A stretch of DNA of 64,000 bases from Murimonas intestini (GTDB lineage Bacteria > Bacillota > Clostridia > Lachnospirales > Lachnospiraceae): positions 806,001 through 870,000 of the forward strand of contig NZ_JANKBI010000001.1 in assembly GCF_024622195.1 (NCBI RefSeq). The letters run 5' to 3'. Below the pieces are notes generated by a model. That model did no database searches. It saw only the letters and a program-made list of their open reading frames with translations, and had not been told where the DNA came from. Of this stretch, positions 24,450 to 34,790 are shown in pieces. The position numbers were made by a program, and so were the translations under genes. Position 1 is the stretch's first letter. Each line of letters starts with the position of its first letter.

Positions 24450-27400
24450 TCACAAGACAGAGGATATTGAATAATTATAAGCAATTCTGCTGCCTGGTAT
24501 AATAAGCCTCCGCAGTCTGATTAATGGTACAGGCTGTTCTGTCTGGTCTGAAAATACCGTCAGATCCAGGCTTATTTTGTTCTCATCATTCCAGGGACCA
24601 TCCAATTTGTCATAGTTTAAATGGCTTATACACCATTCATCTATCTCCTTCTCCCAAATGACCATCTGCCTTAACAAAGTTTCCTCTCCATCTTCCTTAC
24701 CTTCAAAAGACATACATGGCTGCATGAATACCGGAAGCTGTATTTCTTCTGTACTTCCTCTCATTTTACGCATATATACGCATTCTGCCTGCAAAGTTAC
24801 TTTCTGGCCAGGATCCCCGTCCATCAGAATATTCAGAAATCCTTTCATGAAAGATGCAATTGAATCCTTTCCCTTTTCACCTGTCTCTATGTCAGAATTC
24901 CAGGCTTCCAGATTTGTGATATCTATCTCATCCTCAATATCTTTTGCCGCATAAAAAATATCACTGAAGGATACCGCTCCTGTTGTATAGACAAAGGGGG
25001 CTGCTGTTTCCTTTCCTTCTACAAGCTCCTTATTTCTGCTGAGTTCTAATTCTGAAACAGCGCTCTGATACCGCAGAATATTCAGGCAGGGCAGGCCAAT
25101 CTGCCTTCCCTTTATCTGCTGTGCCCTGGAAGCGGCCAGCGGAGAACCGTCCAGTCTGCTCCTGTACCAGTAGTAAACTCCATTTCTCATATCCTGTACG
25201 TCCAATACAGACATATCTGCCAAAGTACTGTCTGACAACGCCACCGGTTCGTATTCCTCATCCGCGACATAGGCCACAGGCATTCCCAGGTTTTCCGGTT
25301 TCTCTCCGAACAGGCCGGCTATAAATACATTTTCCCATACCTGTCCGTCCACTGTCAGTGCAGTACTGCCCTCTTTTAAAACATATACATAGGCCTCGCT
25401 TCCCGGCATCCGGTATGCAGCCCGCAAAGCTGCCGTATCAGAAGATGCCGCTTCCCCGGCCAGCAGCAGAAAACTTTCTACCGCCGCTTTTGCATTTTGG
25501 GCCTCCTCCTGCTTAGTATCTGTGCACAAAGCAGGCAGATATTCATCCAGATCCTTCTTAATGACATCATAAAGGTACTGGAACCGGGCCAGTTTAATTG
25601 CCAGCCCTTCCTTTTCTGCACGCAGCAGCCTGTCTTTTACTGGATTGAAGATGACTCTGAAGGATACTTCGTCCTGCGGAAAATGGAAGGGGAGCTCATA
25701 TTCCATCCTGTACTCCCACTTTGCCAGTTCTTTAATAAGGCTGGGGCTCTCCCCGTCAAACTGTCTGTTAAGCTTTGGCAGATCAGGAAATTTACGAAGC
25801 ACAAATGGTATCGTGACCTCACCCAGAGACTGTACCAGGCAGGTGTCTTCAATATCATTGAGTGAAAGCCAGGAAGAATCCTCATAATCTTCCATATCCG
25901 GCAGATTCTGTATTCCATGTTCCATCCAGCGTCCTTTTACTGATACCTTATCGTCAAGGCTTGATATGACGGTTCCATCCTCCAGCGTCACCAGTTCTGG
26001 TGCCTGTACGCAGACTGGCAGGATTCCCTTTCCCTTTTGCCTCAGGACCGCTTTCGATGGTATATAGCTTACTACAGAGGAAGCCCCGGCTTCCAGGGAC
26101 AGCCTGATATCATCCAGATAATCATTTTCACCTGATACCGGCCCCAGTGCATCCGTACTGATATGCCAGGCAAGAACAGCATGGGTAGTATAGTAATTAT
26201 CCAGTTTTGTCAGAAGTCTCTGGTAAAATGCCTCCCTGGCCTCCTCGATCCCGTCTGTCTGCCCTTCCTTATACACGCCTTCCAAAAAGCTGCGTCCAAG
26301 GCTGGCCAGGTCTTTTTTGACCGTTGTCATCCTTTTATAATAGCTGTTTTCAGATTTTGACATTCCCTCTATCTCATCCAGTATTCTTACAGGAATGATA
26401 TTGTCTGCTTCAAACATATCATCTACCGCTTTGAAAAGTTTTTCCAGCCATACATCCAGGTCTATGTCCTCAAAAACAGCCTTTTTCCTTACCTCCGGCA
26501 ATATTCCTTTTCCTGTCTCATATATCATCATCTCCACACTCTCTCCTGAGTTCCAGAGGCGGTTCTGTACAGGCCTCGGTGCAAATATCTGCACTTCTTC
26601 CTCTTCTGCCTTCAGATATAATCCAAATCCAGGCCGGTCTGCTATCCTGACACACCACCAGGCATCCTGTGACTCCAGTGCCAGCTTCAGCTTAAATCCT
26701 ATGCAGTCCTTAAATGAATCCTCAAACTTCCGTATAAATATACTCTGTCCTGTTTCTGCGCGCCCTCCTGCATTTGCTTCCGCCTGCGGATCCATCCAGA
26801 CTGTCAGCTCTTCACTGAGGGCAAGAATATCCTCCGCCCCCCATAAACCATACCCTGTAACCTTCTGGTCACGTTCTATGACGAACCTTGTTTCCAGTCT
26901 GAAGGCATCTTTCCTGTTAAGCATATCCCTGTCAATTGTAAATGATTCCACAAATTCCTGCGGCCTGTTTACATTCTCCTGTCCGCCCTGCTCTGGAAGC
27001 TTTGAACGGATATATCCCAGAACTGAATCTTCCCCTGTAAACAGCCACGCTAACAGATGCCCGCACTGCTGCTGCGTCCAGGTAATACGTTCTGCGCCTT
27101 CCTCAAGCAGCGAGGTCTCTGTGGCCAGCGTGATTCCATTTTCATCTGTCAGCTGCTTTAATACCTGCTCATAGATAAAGCAGTCCTGCTCTGCCTTCTC
27201 TTCTTTTCCTTCCTCCTCATAAGGTGTAGCATCGAAGGAAATATGAAACCTCATTTCTCCTGATACAACCTCCCATCCCAGAACAACAGACGGCCATCTG
27301 CACGGTGATATCAGTGCATCTGTGTAGCCAATCACCAAAGGCTGCCTGCTTCCTGAAGGCTGTTCAAGGCTCCCGGCATTCCCGAATATGTCTATCCACT

Positions 27401-30400
27401 CGTACTCCACCTGAAGGATACTGCCCATCCTGCTGTTATACTTTTCATAAGGAATAGATACTTCATAATTCCAGAAGCCGTCCTCTTCAACAGGACCTGC
27501 CGGTACGGCCTGATTGCTCTGGTCAAAGTCTGCATTTTTGTATATACGGTAACCGAGCATCGTATAATTGTTTTCCAAAAAGCTTTCTATGTCCTCTCCA
27601 TTAGTTACCTTAAGTTCTTCTGTAGCATTTTTTCTCATTCCCTGCATGGTGGCTGCCCCGTTAAACGACATTGGATGATAGATAAACGGCCCCGTTTCCA
27701 GCTCAGTGTCTCCGTCATACAGTCCGGGCTGTTCATAATTATCCCACAGTACCTGCTCCGCGCAGATTCCGCAGTAATCCCCTATCTCTTCCGCAGAACA
27801 TCCAAACTTTCCACCGGCTTTAGCCCTTAAAACAGGCAGACAAATTACCTCATATGCTGACAGCGGCTGCCCTTTTTCCCTCCGGAGATTTGCCCTGTCT
27901 ATTTCTTCCACCGATGTATCAAACCAAAGCGCCACATCCTGAAGTCCTGCTCCCGGTCCTTCTGCCTCCGATGATCCCGGCACATACTGGTACAGCCCAT
28001 GTCTTATCCGTATATCTGCCTTTTCTCTAAATCTCCTGCTGCCATTATGCTCTGAAAAGTTTGTCAGACAGGACCGGTAATAACTGCAAATCTCCTTTAT
28101 TGTGGTGGTTTCCAGCCAGTGTGCAGTGACAGCCTGCGGTGAAACTGCCGCCATAAAGGACTGGCCATCCTGTATGCTTTCTTCCACAAAGACCACGTTG
28201 TGGCAATCAGACAGGCCGCCACACGGTTCTGAAAAGAAGATATTCAGTACCGCCTCACCGTCGTCTGAAAAAATCTCGCCTGGAAGCCCTTCCCCTTTTC
28301 TGCTCTCATGGTCGTAATAAAAATAAAAACCGCCGCTGTTTGTCACAAATGCTTCCCAGAGACAGAGTACAAAATCCTCGATTCCCCCAAAAATTTCAGG
28401 CATTGAGGCGTTCTTCATCCCCGTAACAGGATGTGTCACTGTGGAAAGGTTGGATTTTATAATACCGGCAGTATAATCATCCCCTTTGTCACACCAGTAT
28501 CCCCCGTCACTGCCATAGAGGATCATAAGCTGCGGCATCAGTCTGGACTCCTTTATCTGCCTGTACAGACTCTTTAGAAGTCTGGGCGCCCTGGCTTCTA
28601 CACAATAAATTTCATATGCGCATGGCTGGGGCAGCGGTTTTACCTTTACCTTCACCAACAGGCCCGGATGCACTCTCTGAACTGCAGTTTTTCTTATTCC
28701 TTCCTCCATATGGGATTTTGCAGTTTTCCATTCAAATGAGGGGAGTACTTTTCCTTCTTCCTGCATCATTTCTGTCAATACCTTGGGAAGGGTGTATATC
28801 TGACCATCTCCAAAAGGCACAGGATTGGCAATATTATACTCTGCCGGCTCTATTCTCGCTGCGCTTACAGGCTTCAGAGGAGTTATGCCTACAGCAAATT
28901 TATTTAGTGACTGCATCTGCCTGATAAGCGTTAAATCGATTTCTGAACCGCTTTCATACAATACATTTGTCTGTGCCTTATCACCGGGATTTATGACAAT
29001 TGTCCTGGCTTTTTCATTCACAGTATACCAATCCTCACCCGCCTTCTCCCGCTTCGAAAACGTCAGTTCAAAATACTCTTCCGTCACCTTAGCTGGAAGT
29101 TCAATCTGCTGTCCTGTCAGTGCATACAGGCCTTCTTCCGGCTTCAGCACTTTATGCGCACTGCCTGTTATGTTAATTCCTTCAGTGGGGATCCTAAGTC
29201 CATGGAACTGATAGTTGGATACCATGCCCGCCAGCTGTTCAAAATCTCCCTTAGCCTGAAGTGCCGCCAGCATCTCCCTTACCGTAAATGTATCACACTG
29301 TTCATCTTTAAATATGTCCTGCATAGCCTGCCCCAGCTGTTTTGCCAGCAGTTTAAAATAGTCCCCGAACACCCAATGGCTCATAGATTCTCCCGGCCCA
29401 TTCATGCCGTCCATATCCTGCAGCCTCTTTTTCTTTTTCTGCTCCTTTTCTACCTGGACTGCCAATGCGTCAAAATAAACCTTTAAATCATCCAGTTTTG
29501 CAGCGCTCACATTTGAAAATTCTCCGAAAGAATAGGAAATATCTCCATCGGAAATTACCAGGCCATCAGGTACAGGAAATGGTACTCCGTGAAGTTCATC
29601 CGACACTGCCGTTGTAAATTCAACTGAAAGCTGGCCTAAAAGAAACTTAACTATGGCATCATCGTTCAGTTCATCAATGTGATCCTTGATAAACTGAGGC
29701 ATATCTTTTTCTATCCTCCGATCGTCCATCTCCTGCCATGTGATGGTCTTCCCTGATTCTCCAAGGTCGAGCAGGGCAGCAATGAGATACCGCAGCAGCA
29801 TCTTTGAAAGGGTTTCAAAATCCGAATCTGCAGTCTGGCTGAGGGCTTTTTTAACAGACTGTTCCCTGCAGGTATCAGCTTCCCCCATGGAGGGGATCAG
29901 CGGCATAGCGACATAGACCGGCTGCCAGCCTGTCCCCGCATCATCGCTCCTGATTCCGGAAAGCGCCCCGGCAAGATACGCTGTGAGATGTACACGCTCT
30001 TCTGCGGGCAAGCTTTCAAGCTGGCCCCAGCAAAAGCTATAATCCGGTTTCTCCTCTTTTCCGAGTGCTATATTATTCCCCGCATCCCAGGGGGCCCGTG
30101 TGTCTTTCCCAATTGTAAACTCTTCTCTGATTTTCATAGAAAAGCTAAAATGGATATGTATCTTAAAAATTCCCAGATTCAATGTCAGCCCCGCTTTTAC
30201 TGAAACAGATACAGCTACCGCCAGCATCAGCTTCCGGCAGGTCTCAAAAATAAACTGGACCGAAAGGCTGACAGATACATCTACATCCGCTTTTATAATA
30301 ACCAGATCAACGCTTCCATAGAGTCTGCCGTCTATGCCTACAGTCCCTGAAAGATAAAAATAATAGCTTTCAGAAGCCGGGGCATACTCCGGATAAGGGT

Positions 30401-33400
30401 TCCACTTGGCCAGTACACCCTCCAGAATTCCAAAAACAGTCAGTTCAAATCCCGCCTGCAGTATACCGGCATCAATACTCTTGCCAAGCCCCGCTTTAAT
30501 CCCAAGGCCAAAGATAAGTACAGGCTGAAAAAGCCCCTTATCTGTAACAGGCACCATATCCGCAGTGGCAGCTGACAGCTTCCCGAAATAAAAGCCGGCT
30601 GAACCGGTAAGAGGAATTCCGGGCGGCACAACAGCATATAAAGACAGCGAACGTGAAAAATCTCCGTCCTTAGGAAATCCCACATCTATCTTAAAATCTC
30701 CATTTGTGTAGATCTCCGCATAAAAGACCGGAAGTGTAAGGGCAAATGCTCCCAGTTCCAGATGCCTCATCTTGTCAGGAAGCGTCAATTCACCCTGGTA
30801 TACCCCTATCGTATCATTCACTTTGCGGTAAAGTATCTCAGCAGCAAAGCCGTCAAATACCTTTGCTGCTTTCCCTGCCAGTGTAAATCTGATCCCGTAG
30901 AGCGCCGGATCATCAAAGACCATCTGCATATCCAACAGGTAGCCGTTCTTACCCTCCGGTGTACCTTCATCTTTATCATCAAAATGAAGTACACCGAAAT
31001 CTGCTCCAAACAGCCAGCTGCCGCCTTCTCTGTAAGCAATGGCCGGCAGTTCTTCTTTCACAGGCACCGATATATCCTTCAGCTTCTCCATGGCTTCGCT
31101 GATTGTTCTGGCCTCATCCAGACCGTCAATCTGTACATTCTGCCCAAGTGCCAGCAGTCTTAAATCAAAATACTTATTCCCCGTACCATCAGGGGCAGGT
31201 GCACTTCCAGGCTGAGCCGCATCCCAGGGCCCCAGTTTCTTAGTATCCCCTGAAGCATCATCACCTGTGTTCCATGGGAATTCTCCTTCGATGCTGATCA
31301 TAGCCTTACCGTCACTCGTACTGTTTCCTGCTTCATAAGACAGACTTATTCCTGTGACTATAGCTATACCCAGGTTTAATTCTGTCTCCAGCGGTACATT
31401 CAGGCCAACCTCACCAGTTGTAAAGTTATAACTCAGAGATGCCTCCTGGGGCAGCTTCAGCTTATTGAGTACATCCCATGGAGCCTCCAGGCTGCGCTTC
31501 TCTCCGGTACACCATTCAATAATCATCTCGATGATACTGCCAAGTGACGTGCCGCTGGCAAATTTCAGTTCTGCACTCCACTCCTGTTTTTCTGTACTAT
31601 ACTGTATTGCCGCGGACAAAGCTCCCATTACAATGCCAAAGGAACCCCCGCCCTTCGATCCGGAGTTGTATTCAAAAGAAAGCTCCATCTCAATCTTATG
31701 CCATATAATTCCCGCCGCCAGTTTCACATAAGTAGATTCCGCCTTATTTCCGGCCTCCACGCTGGCCTTTATCTCCATATCGCTTAGAAATGGAACATCC
31801 CAGTTTTCTGTTGTCTTTCCTGTAAAATTCCATTCTCCTGTGGCACTGTCCAGAGAAAATTCCAGCCCCAGCACAGGCAGATTCCATTCACTCGTCGTAG
31901 TTCCCAGGAAAAAATCAAGGAGTGCTATCAGACTTGTCCCCGTCTCAGATGACTGACTGCCATAAAACTTCCAGTTTCCGCCCCTTTCTGAAGTATAATC
32001 GGCTAAAACCTCAAAATCCAGCTGTTCATCCTCACTAAGCTTTAATGACATAAAGCTGTCCATTTTCACTTTCTGCTTTTCGCTTTCTTTAAGCAGCATA
32101 AAATTAATGTTTGAAAGTTCAAAAAAGTCTGCAATCGTCCAATGGACACCCACATTGAAATCCAGCTGCAGTGTGGCTTCATCGGGCATATATAGAAACG
32201 AAAGCTTTTCAAGCGCACTGTCCAGTTCAATGCCAATACCAAAAGCTGCCAGGATATCCTCAAGTTTCAGAGATGTCCCTTCTTTTAAAGACGCCTGAAG
32301 CATAAAACCTGGATACTGTCCATAGACATTCAGCACTGCACTTCCGAATGTAATATCGCCTGTGATTTCTATGGAAACACTCCTCTGTTCCACAGACGCA
32401 GGTTCTGACACGCAGACACATACAGACGGCACAATCCTGAATTCTGGGGAGTCCAGGATCGTCCACCCATTTTTCGTTTCCAGGTTCACCTTTATCTTTC
32501 TCAGTCCTGAATTTTCAAAATCGTACAGCATATCTATCCCTGTAATGCCAAATCCTCCTATATCCCTGATAAGGCCCGGCATTTCGTCCAGTATGCTCAC
32601 TCCGCCGCATATCGTATTAAAAAATTCAAAAGCCGTCACCGGTTCATCCATTCTTGAACGTATCCAGTATGCACTCCCCTCCGGCGGCCAGCAGATCCCC
32701 ATCTCAAAGTTTCCTCGCCCATCTTCCACCAGCACCGCACCTTCCGGTTCCCTCGAAGATTCATATGTCTCCAGCAATACTGCCGGATTTTGGAACAGGA
32801 TCCAGGGCACTCCCGCTACCTGCACATCTTCCTTATTCCTCAGGGAAGCTTTAATTGACGATTTGATAAAAGTTCCCTGTTCTTCATAAATAAATTTCAG
32901 ATCTATAGCTACCGGGATGCCCCCTAAGAGGACACCTTTTGCCCCTTCTACCGCAATACTCTCGTATGGGCTGCCTTCGGCTTTTATCTGCTCCGGTTTC
33001 ACCTGAAGCTGGAACGCCTCTGTACACATTTCATCCAGATAGTTCGTAAAATGCATGTCCGGCAGGCTCTCATGGAATGACAGGCTCCCGCTCTCGGCCG
33101 CTGATTTCAGGGTTTCATAGAGTATATCCATTGTTATGGGTTTTTCTCTTTCATCCCCAATCTTTCCTTTTTCCAAACATTTATCAAGCTTTTTTACCTC
33201 AGTCCAGTCACAGATTGCCGCTAACCCCAGTTCCAGCTTGTCAAATCTCGAATTCTGTCTTTCTAAAGAGACCAGAAATTCACTTTTCAGTTTGCTTGGT
33301 GTCTCACCTTCTGTCAGCCCTAAGATATTTCCCGCTGCTTCTTTTAAACCATTCAGATATTCTCCCTGATTGAACTCTTTGGAATCACTGAAGAATTTCC

Positions 33401-34790
33401 AGTCCAGCATTGACAAAATTTGTTCCATTACGTTTTTCTGCTCCCAGCAGTCAGACCCCGGATATATGTTCAGCGGCGGACCTGTTACATTTTTCACCAA
33501 TTGAATATACGGTTTTTGGATATGGATAGCTATCCCTGCCGTTCCCTGGCCTTCAAATATGCCTGGGATCTCCGCCAAATTGTAGCATTGCTCAAATATG
33601 GATGCCGGCATAGAACCTGTTTTTAAAACTATAACCTGTTTGGCCGATGCAGTATTCAGAAGCTCCTTAAAATTATTCGTATCTTTCGGGAACAGTATCC
33701 TATTTTCAACCGGGGATATTGAACCCTCCTGCCATATCTTCTTTATCTCCTCTGTTTTTTTATTTATGCGCTGAAGATCCTCTGATTGCAGCTCTCCACC
33801 AAATCCTGCATATACCAGTTTTTCTTTATCTTTTCCTTTTTCTACTCCTTCTAAGCGATGTATATACTCAATAAAATTATTCGAATCCTTGTATACATTT
33901 TCCAAATCTTCCACGTCAATATCTTTATCAAATACCACAAGTACAATCTTTTTTGAGCCTTTAGCCAGGGTTTGGAGCTGTAAACCCATAAAAATAATAT
34001 TTATCAGATTCTGTTCAGGATACCCCCTGCCGATCTGCTTAAGGCCATATACAGGCCACAGCCATATGTCTTTTTTATCTTTCCTATAATTAAAAAGTTC
34101 TTCCATGTTTGTAAGGGCATCTTTATCCAGACCACTGTTTTTAAGTTCTTTATAAAATGTCCAGCCCTCTACATCTAAAGGTTCCATAGGTTTTACACAT
34201 AAAATCTCTTTTCCCAGAAGTTCTTTAAGATCTATCGGTTTTTCTTTCCCTTTTTCATAAAGTTCTTCAGGCTGTTCCCAGCCATATGGCTGAAGCCGCA
34301 AGAAATAATCTGTGCCAAATACATCAGCCAGATTACCTGGATCCGTTATATCCATTCCCCCGGTCAATGCAAAGTCTACATGGTATTTCGCATCTAAATC
34401 TTCTAGTTTCTCCCTATCCCATTTAAATACAAACAATATGCTGTAATTCTTATAAGTAAATGGTTCATTGATTTTTTCTGCATCAAATCCTGAAAGAAGC
34501 AGCTGTAACTTTTGAGCTGTAATCTTTTTATCTTCTTCCCTGGTCATTCTGCAAATCACAACAATTTTCTTAAACCGGAGTTTTTTCTCCTCCATAAGAT
34601 CCACCATCCGGCACATGAGATGCACGGTAGAAGACTGGTGTCCGAAATTATTAGAATTATCCAAATAAAATCCGACACTTTTATTCATTAATTCAGTTGT
34701 AATTGTAATCTCGATTGACGTATCTATAGTCTCGTCTTTTCCACTTACTTCAATTTTCTTATAGAGTTCCATCAATTCCGCCAGTGTCAT
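24450..34790 (-). CDS. Giant 3446-residue protein of unknown function
   Basis: One intact frame of over 10 kb with no signal peptide, no clear membrane helices and no sorting signal. Residues about 1-500 look alpha/beta: a FYLDNSNNFGHQSSTVHLM stretch near 40-58 and an IPGIFEGQGTAGIAIHIQKP stretch near 405-425 recall the two halves of a GT-B-like fold. From about 630 to 1200 the sequence is beta-rich. Residues about 1205-1560 form a compact core (YFDLRLLALGQNV, VFDDPALYGIRF, AEIYTNGDFKIDVGFP, GTVGIDGRLYGSVDLVIIKA) that I recall from giant uncharacterised proteins of other phyla (DUF6603-like), from memory only. Near 2260-2380 are LysM-like repeats (DVALWFDTSVEEIDRAN). The start ATG overlaps the previous stop as TAATG, so it is translationally coupled to the 1054-residue gene. 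Confidence 0.7.
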   Translation of the reverse strand: MTLAELMELYKKIEVSGKDETIDTSIEITITTELMNKSVGFYLDNSNNFGHQSSTVHLMCRMVDLMEEKKLRFKKIVVICRMTREEDKKITAQKLQLLLSGFDAEKINEPFTYKNYSILFVFKWDREKLEDLDAKYHVDFALTGGMDITDPGNLADVFGTDYFLRLQPYGWEQPEELYEKGKEKPIDLKELLGKEILCVKPMEPLDVEGWTFYKELKNSGLDKDALTNMEELFNYRKDKKDIWLWPVYGLKQIGRGYPEQNLINIIFMGLQLQTLAKGSKKIVLVVFDKDIDVEDLENVYKDSNNFIEYIHRLEGVEKGKDKEKLVYAGFGGELQSEDLQRINKKTEEIKKIWQEGSISPVENRILFPKDTNNFKELLNTASAKQVIVLKTGSMPASIFEQCYNLAEIPGIFEGQGTAGIAIHIQKPYIQLVKNVTGPPLNIYPGSDCWEQKNVMEQILSMLDWKFFSDSKEFNQGEYLNGLKEAAGNILGLTEGETPSKLKSEFLVSLERQNSRFDKLELGLAAICDWTEVKKLDKCLEKGKIGDEREKPITMDILYETLKSAAESGSLSFHESLPDMHFTNYLDEMCTEAFQLQVKPEQIKAEGSPYESIAVEGAKGVLLGGIPVAIDLKFIYEEQGTFIKSSIKASLRNKEDVQVAGVPWILFQNPAVLLETYESSREPEGAVLVEDGRGNFEMGICWPPEGSAYWIRSRMDEPVTAFEFFNTICGGVSILDEMPGLIRDIGGFGITGIDMLYDFENSGLRKIKVNLETKNGWTILDSPEFRIVPSVCVCVSEPASVEQRSVSIEITGDITFGSAVLNVYGQYPGFMLQASLKEGTSLKLEDILAAFGIGIELDSALEKLSFLYMPDEATLQLDFNVGVHWTIADFFELSNINFMLLKESEKQKVKMDSFMSLKLSEDEQLDFEVLADYTSERGGNWKFYGSQSSETGTSLIALLDFFLGTTTSEWNLPVLGLEFSLDSATGEWNFTGKTTENWDVPFLSDMEIKASVEAGNKAESTYVKLAAGIIWHKIEMELSFEYNSGSKGGGSFGIVMGALSAAIQYSTEKQEWSAELKFASGTSLGSIIEMIIEWCTGEKRSLEAPWDVLNKLKLPQEASLSYNFTTGEVGLNVPLETELNLGIAIVTGISLSYEAGNSTSDGKAMISIEGEFPWNTGDDASGDTKKLGPWDAAQPGSAPAPDGTGNKYFDLRLLALGQNVQIDGLDEARTISEAMEKLKDISVPVKEELPAIAYREGGSWLFGADFGVLHFDDKDEGTPEGKNGYLLDMQMVFDDPALYGIRFTLAGKAAKVFDGFAAEILYRKVNDTIGVYQGELTLPDKMRHLELGAFALTLPVFYAEIYTNGDFKIDVGFPKDGDFSRSLSLYAVVPPGIPLTGSAGFYFGKLSAATADMVPVTDKGLFQPVLIFGLGIKAGLGKSIDAGILQAGFELTVFGILEGVLAKWNPYPEYAPASESYYFYLSGTVGIDGRLYGSVDLVIIKADVDVSVSLSVQFIFETCRKLMLAVAVSVSVKAGLTLNLGIFKIHIHFSFSMKIREEFTIGKDTRAPWDAGNNIALGKEEKPDYSFCWGQLESLPAEERVHLTAYLAGALSGIRSDDAGTGWQPVYVAMPLIPSMGEADTCREQSVKKALSQTADSDFETLSKMLLRYLIAALLDLGESGKTITWQEMDDRRIEKDMPQFIKDHIDELNDDAIVKFLLGQLSVEFTTAVSDELHGVPFPVPDGLVISDGDISYSFGEFSNVSAAKLDDLKVYFDALAVQVEKEQKKKKRLQDMDGMNGPGESMSHWVFGDYFKLLAKQLGQAMQDIFKDEQCDTFTVREMLAALQAKGDFEQLAGMVSNYQFHGLRIPTEGINITGSAHKVLKPEEGLYALTGQQIELPAKVTEEYFELTFSKREKAGEDWYTVNEKARTIVINPGDKAQTNVLYESGSEIDLTLIRQMQSLNKFAVGITPLKPVSAARIEPAEYNIANPVPFGDGQIYTLPKVLTEMMQEEGKVLPSFEWKTAKSHMEEGIRKTAVQRVHPGLLVKVKVKPLPQPCAYEIYCVEARAPRLLKSLYRQIKESRLMPQLMILYGSDGGYWCDKGDDYTAGIIKSNLSTVTHPVTGMKNASMPEIFGGIEDFVLCLWEAFVTNSGGFYFYYDHESRKGEGLPGEIFSDDGEAVLNIFFSEPCGGLSDCHNVVFVEESIQDGQSFMAAVSPQAVTAHWLETTTIKEICSYYRSCLTNFSEHNGSRRFREKADIRIRHGLYQYVPGSSEAEGPGAGLQDVALWFDTSVEEIDRANLRREKGQPLSAYEVICLPVLRAKAGGKFGCSAEEIGDYCGICAEQVLWDNYEQPGLYDGDTELETGPFIYHPMSFNGAATMQGMRKNATEELKVTNGEDIESFLENNYTMLGYRIYKNADFDQSNQAVPAGPVEEDGFWNYEVSIPYEKYNSRMGSILQVEYEWIDIFGNAGSLEQPSGSRQPLVIGYTDALISPCRWPSVVLGWEVVSGEMRFHISFDATPYEEEGKEEKAEQDCFIYEQVLKQLTDENGITLATETSLLEEGAERITWTQQQCGHLLAWLFTGEDSVLGYIRSKLPEQGGQENVNRPQEFVESFTIDRDMLNRKDAFRLETRFVIERDQKVTGYGLWGAEDILALSEELTVWMDPQAEANAGGRAETGQSIFIRKFEDSFKDCIGFKLKLALESQDAWWCVRIADRPGFGLYLKAEEEEVQIFAPRPVQNRLWNSGESVEMMIYETGKGILPEVRKKAVFEDIDLDVWLEKLFKAVDDMFEADNIIPVRILDEIEGMSKSENSYYKRMTTVKKDLASLGRSFLEGVYKEGQTDGIEEAREAFYQRLLTKLDNYYTTHAVLAWHISTDALGPVSGENDYLDDIRLSLEAGASSVVSYIPSKAVLRQKGKGILPVCVQAPELVTLEDGTVISSLDDKVSVKGRWMEHGIQNLPDMEDYEDSSWLSLNDIEDTCLVQSLGEVTIPFVLRKFPDLPKLNRQFDGESPSLIKELAKWEYRMEYELPFHFPQDEVSFRVIFNPVKDRLLRAEKEGLAIKLARFQYLYDVIKKDLDEYLPALCTDTKQEEAQNAKAAVESFLLLAGEAASSDTAALRAAYRMPGSEAYVYVLKEGSTALTVDGQVWENVFIAGLFGEKPENLGMPVAYVADEEYEPVALSDSTLADMSVLDVQDMRNGVYYWYRSRLDGSPLAASRAQQIKGRQIGLPCLNILRYQSAVSELELSRNKELVEGKETAAPFVYTTGAVSFSDIFYAAKDIEDEIDITNLEAWNSDIETGEKGKDSIASFMKGFLNILMDGDPGQKVTLQAECVYMRKMRGSTEEIQLPVFMQPCMSFEGKEDGEETLLRQMVIWEKEIDEWCISHLNYDKLDGPWNDENKISLDLTVFSDQTEQPVPLIRLRRLIIPGSRIAYNYSISSVL